A stretch of 64,000 nucleotides of DNA from Mycolicibacterium canariasense (GCF_002101555.1 NZ_LQOL01000052.1:372001-436000), one strand, 5' to 3'; numbered from the stretch's first letter, positions 27,117-34,924 are shown. A program made the numbers and translations. Notes: generated from the letters alone by a model not told the origin.

Positions 27117-27142
27117 TGCGCATATCTTTGCTCATATGAGCA
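27117..27142. promoter_or_regulatory. Candidate operator for the SorC-type regulator
   Basis: TGCTCATATGAGCA (27129-27142) is a perfect 14-bp palindrome. TGCGCATAT (27117-27125) repeats its left half with one change, 12 bases earlier. The pair sits immediately upstream of the -35 box of the operon, where an activator or repressor would bind. Confidence 0.5.
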
Positions 27143-27146
27143 TCGG

Positions 27147-27908
27147 CTAGGGGCGGACCTGGGCGCGGCCCCGCTCCAATACCGACGCCCGATTGGCGGC
27201 GATATCGTCGCCGGAGGTGTCCGCCATCCAGGCGCGCGCCGACTCGGCCTCGATCCACAGCCCGGCCTGGGTCTGCTCGGCGTCGATCCGGTGATACGAA
27301 TCCAGCAGGGCGCGAACGGCTTTCTGATTGTTCCCGACAATCGCGGCCGCCACCTTGCGGGCCGCGGGCAGCAACTGCCCGTGCGGAACCACCTCGGTGA
27401 CCAGGCCGGCCCGCAGCGCGTCGGCGGCCGACAGGTAGTCACCGGTCAGGCTCATCCGGCGGGCCAGGCCGACCCCGACCTTCTGGGGCAGCCGCACCGA
27501 CAGACCCCAGGTGGGCAGCAGGCCGACGCGGGCGTGGGTGTCGGCGAAGCGGGCGTTCTCCGATGCGATGAGGATGTCGCAGTACAGGGCGAGTTCCAGC
27601 CCGCCGGTCACCGCGGCGCCGTTGATCGCTCCGATCACGGGTTTGGTCATCGGCGGCCACTTCGGCGAGATATCGGGCAGCTCGGTGCGCTCGCCCAGCT
27701 CCTTGAGGTCCAGGCCCGCGCAGAACACCGGGTCCGCCCCGGTCAGGATCACCACGTCGACCTCGGGGTCGGCGTCGGCGGCCCGCAGCGCCGCGTAGAA
27801 CGCCGTGCGCAGCTGCGCCGACAGCGCGTTGCGTGCGTGCGGCCGGTTGAGGGTGAGGGTGCGCACCCGGTCGGTGGTGTCGACGAGCAGAACGTCCGCA
27901 GATGTCAT
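27147..27908 (-). CDS. Enoyl-CoA hydratase/isomerase family protein
   Basis: This 253-residue crotonase-fold protein has the oxyanion-hole segments FCAGLDLKEL (about residue 65) and INGAAVTGGLELALYCD (about residue 100). The family acts on acyl-CoA double bonds, for example in beta-oxidation. The substrate cannot be assigned from sequence. It is divergent from the DUF2277 gene, with only 23 bases between the starts, and ends just before the promoter of the carbohydrate operon. Confidence 0.88.
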   Translation of the reverse strand: MTSADVLLVDTTDRVRTLTLNRPHARNALSAQLRTAFYAALRAADADPEVDVVILTGADPVFCAGLDLKELGERTELPDISPKWPPMTKPVIGAINGAAVTGGLELALYCDILIASENARFADTHARVGLLPTWGLSVRLPQKVGVGLARRMSLTGDYLSAADALRAGLVTEVVPHGQLLPAARKVAAAIVGNNQKAVRALLDSYHRIDAEQTQAGLWIEAESARAWMADTSGDDIAANRASVLERGRAQVRP

Positions 27909-27919
27909 GCCGGTGAACC

Positions 27920-27925
27920 TATCGT
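27920..27925 (+). promoter_or_regulatory. -10 box before the DUF2277 gene
   Basis: TATCGT ends 6 bases before the ATG at 27932, matching a leaderless promoter inside the short divergent gap. Confidence 0.4.
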
Positions 27926-27931
27926 GGAGCC

Positions 27932-28198
27932 ATGTGCCGAAACATCACCGAGTTGCGGGGCCTGGAGCCGGCCGCCACCGCCGAGGAGATCGAAGCCGCG
28001 TCGCGCCAGTACATCCGCAAGGTCAGCGGCATCACCCGGCCCACCGCCGCCAACGAGGCCGCCTTCGAGGCTGCCGTCGCGGAGGTCACCGAGGTGACCA
28101 CGCGGTTGTTGCGGCAGCTACCCCCGCGCCGCCAGCCACCCAAGACGGTGCCCCCGCTGCGCCGCCCGGAGGTGCGGGCGCGCCTGGCCGCCACGTGA
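27932..28198 (+). CDS. DUF2277 family protein
   Basis: This 88-residue protein opens with MCRNITELRGLEPAATAEEI, the hallmark of DUF2277. A TGITRPTAANEAAF-like middle (VSGITRPTAANEAAFEAAV) and a Pro/Arg-rich tail follow. The function is unknown; it is common in actinobacteria. The stop overlaps the next gene's GTG by 4 bases (GTGA), so the two are co-translated. Confidence 0.85.
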   Translation: MCRNITELRGLEPAATAEEIEAASRQYIRKVSGITRPTAANEAAFEAAVAEVTEVTTRLLRQLPPRRQPPKTVPPLRRPEVRARLAAT

Positions 28199-28749
28199 AT
28201 TCACCCGCGCTCAAGGAGTGGGGTGCGGTGGTGCGGGCGTTGCTCGCCGGTCGCCAGACGGTGCTGCTGCGCAAGGGCGGAATCCACGAGAAGCGGTTCG
28301 AGGTGCAGGCCGGCGAGTTCCTGCTGTTCCCGACGGTCGCGCACAGTCACGCCGAGCGGGTCCGCCCCGGGCACCGCGACCTGCTGGCCACCGCCACCGA
28401 CGAAGCCGACAGCACCGAGGACGCGGTCACGCTGCGCGCCGGTGCCCGCGTGCTGGCGGCCGTCGCGGTGAACCGGCCGGAAGCCGTCGACGAGATCGCC
28501 GATCTGCATATCTGGACCGCCGAGTCGGTGCGCACCGACCGGCTGGACTTCCGTCCCCGGCACCGGCTGACGGTGCTGGTGGTGCAGGCCTACCCGTTGG
28601 TGCGGCCGGTCCGGCTGCCCAGGCTGCCGCAGTACGCGGGCTGCGCCAGTTGGCTGCAGCTACCGGTGCGCCCGGATTACGGTGCGCCGGTGCACGACGA
28701 GGCCGCCCTGGCCGGTATCGCCGAACGGGTGCGCCGGTCGGTCGGCTGA
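28195..28749 (+). CDS. DUF1802 family protein
   Basis: The protein has 184 residues from the GTG. The start PALKEWGAVVRALLAGRQTVLLRKGGIHE and the motif FLLFPTVAHSH mark DUF1802. No enzymatic motif is evident and the function is unknown. The family often sits next to restriction, repair or unknown genes in other bacteria, but here it is simply paired with DUF2277. Confidence 0.8.
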   Translation: MNSPALKEWGAVVRALLAGRQTVLLRKGGIHEKRFEVQAGEFLLFPTVAHSHAERVRPGHRDLLATATDEADSTEDAVTLRAGARVLAAVAVNRPEAVDEIADLHIWTAESVRTDRLDFRPRHRLTVLVVQAYPLVRPVRLPRLPQYAGCASWLQLPVRPDYGAPVHDEAALAGIAERVRRSVG

Positions 28750-28778
28750 CGGCCGTGCGGCCACGACGGCAGCGTCAG
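28746..28778. terminator. Possible bidirectional terminator
   Basis: CTGACG (28746-28751) and CGTCAG (28773-28778) flank a GGCC-rich inner stem between convergent genes. The stem is imperfect and no T-tract follows. Confidence 0.35.
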
Positions 28779-29347
28779 AACTTGTAGTAGGGGACCAGCT
28801 CGTTGGCCCGCGCCAGGTTGGTCTGCAGGCAGTCGGGCGCGTCCGGGGAGTGGATCGGTGAGTAGAACACCGACTGCTGCAGCACCCCGTAGCTCGTCTT
28901 GAACGCGATCATGCAGGTGATCCACCACCGGTCGTTCCAGTCGGTGGGCTTCATGATCCAGTACTGGGCCGCGCGGTGGCCGGCGATGTCCAGCTCGACG
29001 GCGTCGGCGGGCAGTGTTTGCTCGTAGGTCCGCCACACGAACGCCTCGACGGCCATCTGATAGTTGCCGGCGTCGTAGTGGCAGCGCAGGCCGTCCTCCG
29101 GCGTGGGCGGGGTGAACGCCAGGCCGATGCGCTGCACGACGTCGAGGGGGATATCCCGGCACGGATCGAACGGGGACGGGTCGGTGGTCTCGATGACCGG
29201 CCATTTGATGCTGGTCGACACGTTCGTCAGGGGCAGATCGGCGGCCCGGACCTGTGCCGGAGCGCCGGCCGGGTCGGCCTGCCACACCACGACCACCGCC
29301 GCGACGAGCGCGCACAGTGCCGACAGCAGACGCAGCTTGGCCGCCAT
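28775..29347 (-). CDS. DUF3558-like exported protein
   Basis: The ATG at 29347 gives 190 residues starting with the signal peptide MAAKLRLLSALCALVAAVVVVW. The mature part has DPCRDIPLDVVQRIG and CHYDAGNY, typical of DUF3558 (mycobacterial secreted or lipoproteins with a conserved Cys pair). No lipobox Cys is apparent, so it is probably secreted or anchored by its N-terminus. Function unknown. A TACACT -10 box lies on the minus strand at 29396-29391. Confidence 0.72.
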   Translation of the reverse strand: MAAKLRLLSALCALVAAVVVVWQADPAGAPAQVRAADLPLTNVSTSIKWPVIETTDPSPFDPCRDIPLDVVQRIGLAFTPPTPEDGLRCHYDAGNYQMAVEAFVWRTYEQTLPADAVELDIAGHRAAQYWIMKPTDWNDRWWITCMIAFKTSYGVLQQSVFYSPIHSPDAPDCLQTNLARANELVPYYKF

Positions 29348-29427
29348 CACATCCCCTCCACGGGCCCGGGACTTCCGGGCACTGCGGGGGAGTGTACAAG
29401 GGTGCGCGGGGCGCCCGGACGAGAAAT

Positions 29428-29441
29428 CAGAACAGGTTCTA
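29428..29441. promoter_or_regulatory. KstR-like palindrome
   Basis: CAGAACAGGTTCTA differs at one fixed position (first T) from the published KstR consensus TNNAACNNGTTNNA. It lies in the divergent region between the DUF3558-like gene and pptH. Confidence 0.4.
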
Positions 29442-29483
29442 GTTGCTCGCACGGTGGTCGTGCCGCGACCCGGGCACCGCAAG

Positions 29484-29489
29484 TAGGCT
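29484..29489 (+). promoter_or_regulatory. -10 box for leaderless pptH
   Basis: TAGGCT ends 8 bases before the GTG at 29498, which fixes the start of the metallophosphoesterase gene. Confidence 0.45.
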
Positions 29490-29497
29490 GGTTCGTT

Positions 29498-30460
29498 GTG
29501 TCCGCGACGTCACGAGAACAGCGCAGGCCCGTGCTATGGGCCATCAGCGACCTGCACACCGGTCACACCGGGAACAAGCCGGTCACCGAATCGCTCTACC
29601 CGTCCTCGCCGGAGGACTGGCTGATCGTCGCCGGTGACGTCGGGGAACGCACCGACGAGATCCGCTGGGCGCTGGATCTGCTGCGCAAGCGGTTCGCGAA
29701 GGTGATCTGGGTACCGGGCAACCACGAACTGTGGACCACCAACAAGGACCCGATGCAGATCTTCGGGCAGTCACGCTACGACTATCTGGTCACCATGTGC
29801 GACGAGATGGGCATCGTCACCCCCGAGCACCCGTTCCCGGTGTGGAACGAGGAGGGTGGCCCGGCCACCATCGTGCCGATGTTCCTGCTCTACGACTACA
29901 CCTTCCTGCCCGAGGGCACCGCCACCAAGGCCGAGGGCCTGGCCGTGGCCCGGGAACGCAATGTCGTCGGCACCGACGAGTTCCTGCTGTCGGCCGAGCC
30001 CTACGCCACCCGCGACGCCTGGTGCCGCGACCGCGTGGCCAAGACACGCAAGCGGCTGGAAGACCTGGACTGGATGAACCCGACCGTGCTGGTCAACCAT
30101 TTCCCGCTGGTGCGCGAACCCTGCGACGCGATGTTCTACCCGGAGTTCTCGCTGTGGTGCGGCACCACCGCCACCAAGGACTGGCACACCCGATACAACG
30201 CCATCTGCTCGGTCTACGGGCACCTGCACATCCCGCGCACCACGTGGTACGACGGCGTGCGGTTCGAGGAGGTCTCGGTCGGCTATCCGCGAGAATGGCG
30301 CCGCCGCAAGCCATATCGCTGGTTACGTCAGATCCTGCCGGACCCGGTGTATGCGCCTGGATACCTCAACGAGTTCGGTGGGCATTTCGAGATCACCGCC
30401 GAGATGCGCGACAACGCCCAGAAGATGCAGGAGCGCATCAGGGCCCGGCGGGGGTACTGA
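29498..30460 (+). CDS. pptH: Metallophosphoesterase, 4'-phosphopantetheinyl hydrolase (PptH-like)
   Basis: This 320-residue calcineurin-type phosphoesterase has SDLHTGH (metal ligands near residue 17), VAGDVGE, and VPGNHELW. The distal His motif is VYGHLHIPR. Its position directly before pptT matches Rv2795c, reported as PptH, which removes phosphopantetheine from carrier proteins and so opposes PptT. Together the pair would set the level of active carrier proteins for mycolate, polyketide and siderophore synthesis. The GTG at 29498 is supported by a -10 box 8 bases upstream. Confidence 0.88.
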   Translation: MSATSREQRRPVLWAISDLHTGHTGNKPVTESLYPSSPEDWLIVAGDVGERTDEIRWALDLLRKRFAKVIWVPGNHELWTTNKDPMQIFGQSRYDYLVTMCDEMGIVTPEHPFPVWNEEGGPATIVPMFLLYDYTFLPEGTATKAEGLAVARERNVVGTDEFLLSAEPYATRDAWCRDRVAKTRKRLEDLDWMNPTVLVNHFPLVREPCDAMFYPEFSLWCGTTATKDWHTRYNAICSVYGHLHIPRTTWYDGVRFEEVSVGYPREWRRRKPYRWLRQILPDPVYAPGYLNEFGGHFEITAEMRDNAQKMQERIRARRGY

Positions 30461-30462
30461 CC

Positions 30463-31122
30463 GTGGCCCTGTTGCGTGCCCTGGTGCCCGAGGTCGTGGT
30501 GTCGGCCGAGACCTACGACGACCCGCCCGGTCTGGCGCCGCTGCCGGAGGAGGAACCGCTGGTGGCGCGTTCGGTGGCCAAGCGGCGCAACGAGTTCGTC
30601 ACCGTTCGGTACTGCGCCCGGCAGGCGCTCGGTGAGCTGGGTGTGCCGCCGGCACCGATCCTCAAGGGCGACAAGGGCGAACCGTGCTGGCCCGACGGTG
30701 TCGTCGGCAGCCTGACGCACTGCGACGGTTTCCGCGGTGCGGTGGTGGGGCGCAGCTCCGATGTCCGCTCGCTGGGCATCGACGCCGAACCGCACGATGT
30801 GCTGCCCAAGGGGGTGCTCGACGCGATCAGCCTGCCCGCCGAACGGGCACACCTGTCCGGCCTGCCGGGTGGCCTGCACTGGGACCGAATCCTGTTCTGC
30901 GCCAAAGAGGCCACTTACAAGGCCTGGTTCCCGCTGACGCACCGGTGGCTCGGCTTCGAGGATGCCCACATCACGTTCACCCCCGACTCGTCAGGTGCGG
31001 CAGGGACGTTCGAGTCCCGGATCCTGATCGACCCGGCCGCCGAGTCCGGTCCGCCGCTGACCGCGCTGGCCGGGCGCTGGTCGGTGGCCGACGGAATCGC
31101 GCTGACGGCGATCACGCTGTGA
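30463..31122 (+). CDS. pptT: 4'-phosphopantetheinyl transferase (Sfp type)
   Basis: PptT moves phosphopantetheine from CoA to acyl and peptidyl carrier proteins and is essential in mycobacteria. The 219-residue protein has the Sfp-family motifs GSLTHCDGFRGAVV, LGIDAEPHDVL with the metal-binding Asp/Glu, and FCAKEATYKAWFPLT (the WxxKEAxxK-type signature). The GTG follows the pptH stop by 2 bases, and its own stop overlaps truB by 4, so pptH-pptT-truB is a single operon. Confidence 0.95.
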   Translation: MALLRALVPEVVVSAETYDDPPGLAPLPEEEPLVARSVAKRRNEFVTVRYCARQALGELGVPPAPILKGDKGEPCWPDGVVGSLTHCDGFRGAVVGRSSDVRSLGIDAEPHDVLPKGVLDAISLPAERAHLSGLPGGLHWDRILFCAKEATYKAWFPLTHRWLGFEDAHITFTPDSSGAAGTFESRILIDPAAESGPPLTALAGRWSVADGIALTAITL

Positions 31123-32003
31123 GTCCGGCACCCGGACTGGTGATCGTCGACAAGCCCGCCGGCCTCACCAGCCATGATGTCGTCGGGCGGTGCCGGCGCT
31201 TCTTCGGGACCCGCAAGGTGGGACACGCCGGGACGTTGGATCCGATGGCCACCGGGGTGCTGGTGGTCGGTATCGAACGGGCCACCAAGATCCTCGGACT
31301 GCTCACGGCCACCGACAAGTCGTACGCGGCCACCATCCGCCTCGGCCGCACCACGTCTACGGAAGACGCCGAAGGTGAAGTGCTGCAGGATGTTTCCGCC
31401 GTGCACGTCACCGACTCCGCGATCGAGGCGGCGGTGGCCGCACTGCGCGGCGACATCGAGCAGGTGCCCTCGGCCGTCAGCGCCATCAAGGTCGCGGGCC
31501 AGCGCGCCTACAAGCTGGCGCGCGAAGGGCAGGCCGTCGAACTGGCCGCCCGGCCGGTGCGCATCGACCGGTTCGAGGTGCTCTCGGTGCGCAAAGTGGA
31601 CACCTTCGTCGATGTCGACGTCGAGGTGGACTGTTCGTCGGGCACCTACATCCGGGCGCTGGCCCGCGACGTGGGTGCCGCCCTCGGTGTCGGTGGGCAC
31701 CTGACGGCGCTGCGCCGCACCAAGGTCGGCCGGTACGGCCTGGGCGAGGCCCGCACCATCGATCAGTTGGAAGCCGACGCGCGGTTGTCCTACGGCCTGG
31801 ACGAGGCCTGCCTGCTGGGCTTCCCGCGCCGCGACCTCACCGCCGCCGAGACCGAGGACGCGCGGCACGGTCGGGCGCTGGCGCCCGCGGGTATCGACGG
31901 GGTGTATGCCGCCACCGCGCCGGACGGCCGGGTCATCGCGCTGCTGCGGGACGGGACGTCGCGCACCACATCGGTGGTCGTCCTGCGGCCGGCCACCCTG
32001 TGA
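31119..32003 (+). CDS. truB: tRNA pseudouridine-55 synthase
   Basis: TruB makes pseudouridine 55 in the T loop of tRNAs. The catalytic Asp lies in GHAGTLDPMATGVL (about residues 34-47). KSYAATIRLGRTTSTEDAEG and CSSGTYIRALARDVG are also diagnostic. The length is 294 residues. The start GTG overlaps the pptT stop. Confidence 0.96.
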   Translation: MSPAPGLVIVDKPAGLTSHDVVGRCRRFFGTRKVGHAGTLDPMATGVLVVGIERATKILGLLTATDKSYAATIRLGRTTSTEDAEGEVLQDVSAVHVTDSAIEAAVAALRGDIEQVPSAVSAIKVAGQRAYKLAREGQAVELAARPVRIDRFEVLSVRKVDTFVDVDVEVDCSSGTYIRALARDVGAALGVGGHLTALRRTKVGRYGLGEARTIDQLEADARLSYGLDEACLLGFPRRDLTAAETEDARHGRALAPAGIDGVYAATAPDGRVIALLRDGTSRTTSVVVLRPATL

Positions 32004-32114
32004 TGCTGTGGCCGGTGTGGCTGCTGCAACTGACGTGACCGGTGGTGAGCGTGCGGTTTGCGGTGTGGCGCTTGCCGCTTCGTGATCAATTCGAGACCAG
32101 GGCCACAAGAATTC

Positions 32115-32156
32115 ATGGGAACCGCAGCTATTCGTGCTGCGTTGTTCAGGATATGA
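32115..32156 (+). other. Thirteen-codon ORF overlapping the SRPBCC gene start
   Basis: ATG at 32115 encodes MGTAAIRAALFRI and stops in TGA that overlaps the ATG at 32153 (ATGA). It may couple translation of the following gene. No clear SD precedes it. The rest of the 150-base gap after truB shows no other convincing signal. Confidence 0.25.
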
Positions 32157-32764
32157 CAGTGCAGCTGCCTGCGTATCCCTCCGAGTGGTTCGGTTATGCC
32201 ACGGATGGCCGGCGAGCGGCACCCAGACGCGATGGCGCGCGCATCTTCTCGCACCGCGAGCGTGAGGTGCAGATCGGGCATGTTGACGCCGCATCACACC
32301 TGGTCGCCGCGCCGGCCGCGGTGTGGGAGGTGCTCACCGATCCCCGGTCCTGGGACCAGTGGTTTGCCGTGCACGACTGCTGGGTTGCCGAACCGCCGGA
32401 CGGCCTGGAGGCCGGAACCCGGCTGAGCGCCAAGATCTGCATGCTGGGTATCACCGACACCCTGGACTGGGTGGTCGACAGCATCGACGACGGCACCCGC
32501 ATCGAGTTGACCGCTACCGGTCTGCAGGGACTGTCGGTGCGGTTGATGTTCCGGCTCTCACCCGCGGGTTCGGGCTCGTGGATCACCGCCAGCGCGCAGT
32601 TCAGCGGTGCGCTGCTGAGCCCGGCGATTCTCGATGCCGTCGAAGCCGATGGCGTCAGCCAGCTGATCGGGAGTCTGGCCGGACTCGACGGGTTGGCCCG
32701 GCAGGCGCAGGCACAGGCCGATGCGGCCCGCCCCCAGTTGCGCCTGGTGCACTCGGCTCGCTGA
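32153..32764 (+). CDS. SRPBCC family protein (polyketide cyclase/START-like)
   Basis: From the ATG at 32153 the protein has 203 residues. Residues of about 40-185 form a START-like hydrophobic-cavity fold, with AASHLVAAPAAVWEVLTDPRSWDQWF at its beginning and a long C-terminal helix (LIGSLAGLDGLARQAQAQ). Such proteins bind lipids or ligands; nothing here identifies the ligand. The frame is open to 32042, but that extension is Cys/Arg-rich and unlike a protein start. It occupies the place of unrelated genes (ltp1/fadE21) in M. tuberculosis. Confidence 0.72.
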   Translation: MTVQLPAYPSEWFGYATDGRRAAPRRDGARIFSHREREVQIGHVDAASHLVAAPAAVWEVLTDPRSWDQWFAVHDCWVAEPPDGLEAGTRLSAKICMLGITDTLDWVVDSIDDGTRIELTATGLQGLSVRLMFRLSPAGSGSWITASAQFSGALLSPAILDAVEADGVSQLIGSLAGLDGLARQAQAQADAARPQLRLVHSAR

Positions 32765-32771
32765 TCGACTC

Positions 32772-33473
32772 CTAGGGGACAACCCAAATCGCTTGCGCCG
32801 CGGGGCTTCCCAGATCCACCGTGGTGCCGGCATCGGCCGAATCGTCGGCGGACTCGATGCCCACCGAGATCATGCCGGCAAAGTCACGCCGGGCCAGCAC
32901 CCGCAGCCGCGAGTCCAGACTGATACCCACGCTGTCGAAATAGCGCAGCATCTCGGGATCGGCATCCGAAATCCGGGCCACCGTCCCGGTTTCCCCGTCA
33001 TGACACGCCGACAACTGACGCGCCGGTGGGGTCGGCACCTTGCCGTCGGCCGCCGGGATCGGATCCCCGTGCGGATCCCGGGTCGGATAGCCGAGTTTCG
33101 CGTCGATCCGGTCGAGCATCCGGTCGGACACGGCGTGCTCCAGGATCTCGGCCTCGTCGTGCACCTCGTCCCAGCCGTAGCCGAGTTCGCGCACCAGGAA
33201 GGTCTCCATCAGCCGGTGCCTGCGCACCATGGCCAGCGCCGCGCGCCGGCCGGACTCGGTGAGCGTCACCGCCCCGTACTTCTCGTGATCGACCAGGCCC
33301 TGGTCGGCGAGCTTGCGGATCGACTCCGACGCCGTGCTCGCCGACACCCCGATCCGCTCGGCGAGCAACTTGGTGCTCACCTTCTCCCTGGACCACTCCT
33401 GGGCGGTCCAGATGACTTTGAGGTAGTCCTGCGCAACCGTCGTCAGGTCTTGCGGGGTGCCGTTGGGACTCAC
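32772..33473 (-). CDS. mntR: DtxR/MntR-family metal-dependent repressor
   Basis: This 233-residue protein matches Rv2788 (SirR/MntR). The N-terminal winged helix (DYLKVIWTAQEWSREKVSTKLLAERIGVSASTASESIRKL) is followed by a metal-binding dimerisation domain (MVRRHRLMETFLVRELGYGWDEVHDEAEILEHAVSDRM). An FeoA/SH3-like domain lies at the C-terminus. It is expected to repress manganese uptake genes when Mn(II) is plentiful. The GTG at 33473 is chosen; the frame extends to 33503. Divergent from ribF. Confidence 0.9.
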   Translation of the reverse strand: MSPNGTPQDLTTVAQDYLKVIWTAQEWSREKVSTKLLAERIGVSASTASESIRKLADQGLVDHEKYGAVTLTESGRRAALAMVRRHRLMETFLVRELGYGWDEVHDEAEILEHAVSDRMLDRIDAKLGYPTRDPHGDPIPAADGKVPTPPARQLSACHDGETGTVARISDADPEMLRYFDSVGISLDSRLRVLARRDFAGMISVGIESADDSADAGTTVDLGSPAAQAIWVVP

Positions 33474-33552
33474 TGGGGCCTCACACCGACAAAGTTTAGG
33501 CAATCGTCACCTGATCCGGGGATCCAGCGCAGACGGCGCGGCCGGCGCGCCG

Positions 33553-33558
33553 TAGGCT
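33553..33558 (+). promoter_or_regulatory. -10 box for leaderless ribF
   Basis: TAGGCT ends 6 bases before the GTG at 33565, with no SD sequence between. Confidence 0.45.
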
Positions 33559-33564
33559 TGCGCT

Positions 33565-34557
33565 GTGCAGCGGTGGCGGGGCCTGGAAGACATCCCCACG
33601 GACTGGGGGCGATGTGTCATCACGATCGGTGTGTTCGACGGGGTGCACCGCGGTCACGCCGAACTGATCAGCCACGCGGTCAAATCCGGCCGCTCGCGCG
33701 GCGTGCCGACGGTGCTGATGACCTTCGATCCGCATCCGATGGAAGTGGTGTTCCCCGGTAGCCATCCGGCACAGCTGACCACGCTGACCCGGCGCGCCGA
33801 GCTGGTCGAGGAGACCGGTGTCGACGTGTTCCTGGTGATGCCGTTCACCGCCGATTTCATGAAGCTGACGCCCGAGCGCTACATCCACGAACTCCTGGTG
33901 GAGAGCCTGCACGTGGTGGAGGTCGTGGTCGGTGAGAACTTCACCTTCGGCAAGAAGGCGGCCGGCAACGTCGACCTGCTGCGCAAGGCGGGCGAGCGGT
34001 TCGGGTTCGCCGTCGAGGGCATGTCTTTGGTTTCCGAGATCTCCGCGGCGGCCGCCACCAACCGGGACGAGACCGTCACGTTCTCCTCGACCTATATCCG
34101 GTCCTGTGTCGACGCCGGCGACGTGGTGGCCGCGGCCGAGGCGCTGGGCCGCCCGCACCGGGTGGAAGGCGTGGTGGTGCGCGGTGACGGCCGCGGCCGG
34201 GTGCTCGGCTTCCCGACCGCCAATGTCGCGCCGCCCATGCACTCAGCCATCCCGGCCGACGGGGTGTACGCGGCCTGGTTCACCGTCCTGGGCCACGGCC
34301 CGGTGGTCGGCACCGTGACACCCGGGCAGCGCTACCAGGCGGCGGTGTCGGTGGGCACCAACCCGACCTTCTCCGGGCGCACCCGCACCGTCGAGGCGTT
34401 CGTGCTGGACACCGAGGCCGACCTCTACGGCCAGCACGTCGCCGTGGACTTCGTGGCCCGCATCCGCGGCCAGGAGAAGTTCGACTCGGTGGACGACCTG
34501 GTCGTCGCGATGCAGGGCGATACCGCCCGCGCCCGCACGATTCTTGCTGCGCACTAG
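33565..34557 (+). CDS. ribF: Bifunctional riboflavin kinase/FAD synthetase
   Basis: RibF phosphorylates riboflavin to FMN and adenylylates FMN to FAD. The N-terminal adenylyltransferase domain shows ITIGVFDGVHRGH and TFDPHPMEVVFP. The C-terminal kinase domain has GRVLGFPTANV (near residue 210) and VSVGTNPTF with the catalytic Glu in VEAFVLD. The 330-residue length is standard. The next gene, rpsO, lies under 100 bases downstream. Confidence 0.96.
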   Translation: MQRWRGLEDIPTDWGRCVITIGVFDGVHRGHAELISHAVKSGRSRGVPTVLMTFDPHPMEVVFPGSHPAQLTTLTRRAELVEETGVDVFLVMPFTADFMKLTPERYIHELLVESLHVVEVVVGENFTFGKKAAGNVDLLRKAGERFGFAVEGMSLVSEISAAAATNRDETVTFSSTYIRSCVDAGDVVAAAEALGRPHRVEGVVVRGDGRGRVLGFPTANVAPPMHSAIPADGVYAAWFTVLGHGPVVGTVTPGQRYQAAVSVGTNPTFSGRTRTVEAFVLDTEADLYGQHVAVDFVARIRGQEKFDSVDDLVVAMQGDTARARTILAAH

Positions 34558-34565
34558 GGGACTGC

Positions 34566-34571
34566 TAGACT
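34566..34571 (+). promoter_or_regulatory. Probable rpsO promoter -10
   Basis: TAGACT just after the ribF stop would start a message near 34578, leaving a leader of about 77 bases before rpsO, long enough for S15 autoregulation. Confidence 0.35.
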
Positions 34572-34654
34572 TCCCGGCGACCCAGCGCGTGCTGCAGTTC
34601 GCGGCGGCCGCGCCCCAGATGATCCTCGCGGACCTTTTTGATGGAGTTGTATTC

Positions 34655-34924
34655 GTGGCGCTCACTGCCGAACAGAAGAAGGAAATCCTCGGCCAGTACG
34701 GCCTGCATGACACCGACACCGGCTCGCCGGAGGCTCAGGTTGCCCTGCTGACCAAGCGGATCTCCGATCTCACCGAACACCTCAAGCTGCACAAGCACGA
34801 CCACCACTCGCGGCGGGGGCTGCTGCTGCTGGTCGGTCGTCGGCGCCGGCTGCTCAAGTACGTCGCGCAGGTCGACGTCGAGCGCTACCGGTCGTTGATC
34901 GAGCGCCTCGGTCTGCGTCGCTGA
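34655..34924 (+). CDS. rpsO: 30S ribosomal protein S15
   Basis: The 89-residue S15 begins VALTAEQKKEILGQYGLHDTDTGSPEAQVALLT and has the 16S-binding helices LKLHKHDHHSRRGLLLLVGRRRRLLKYV. The GTG at 34655 matches the known start; GGAG lies upstream. The open frame before it (from 34544) overlaps ribF and is not part of the protein. Confidence 0.97.
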   Translation: MALTAEQKKEILGQYGLHDTDTGSPEAQVALLTKRISDLTEHLKLHKHDHHSRRGLLLLVGRRRRLLKYVAQVDVERYRSLIERLGLRR

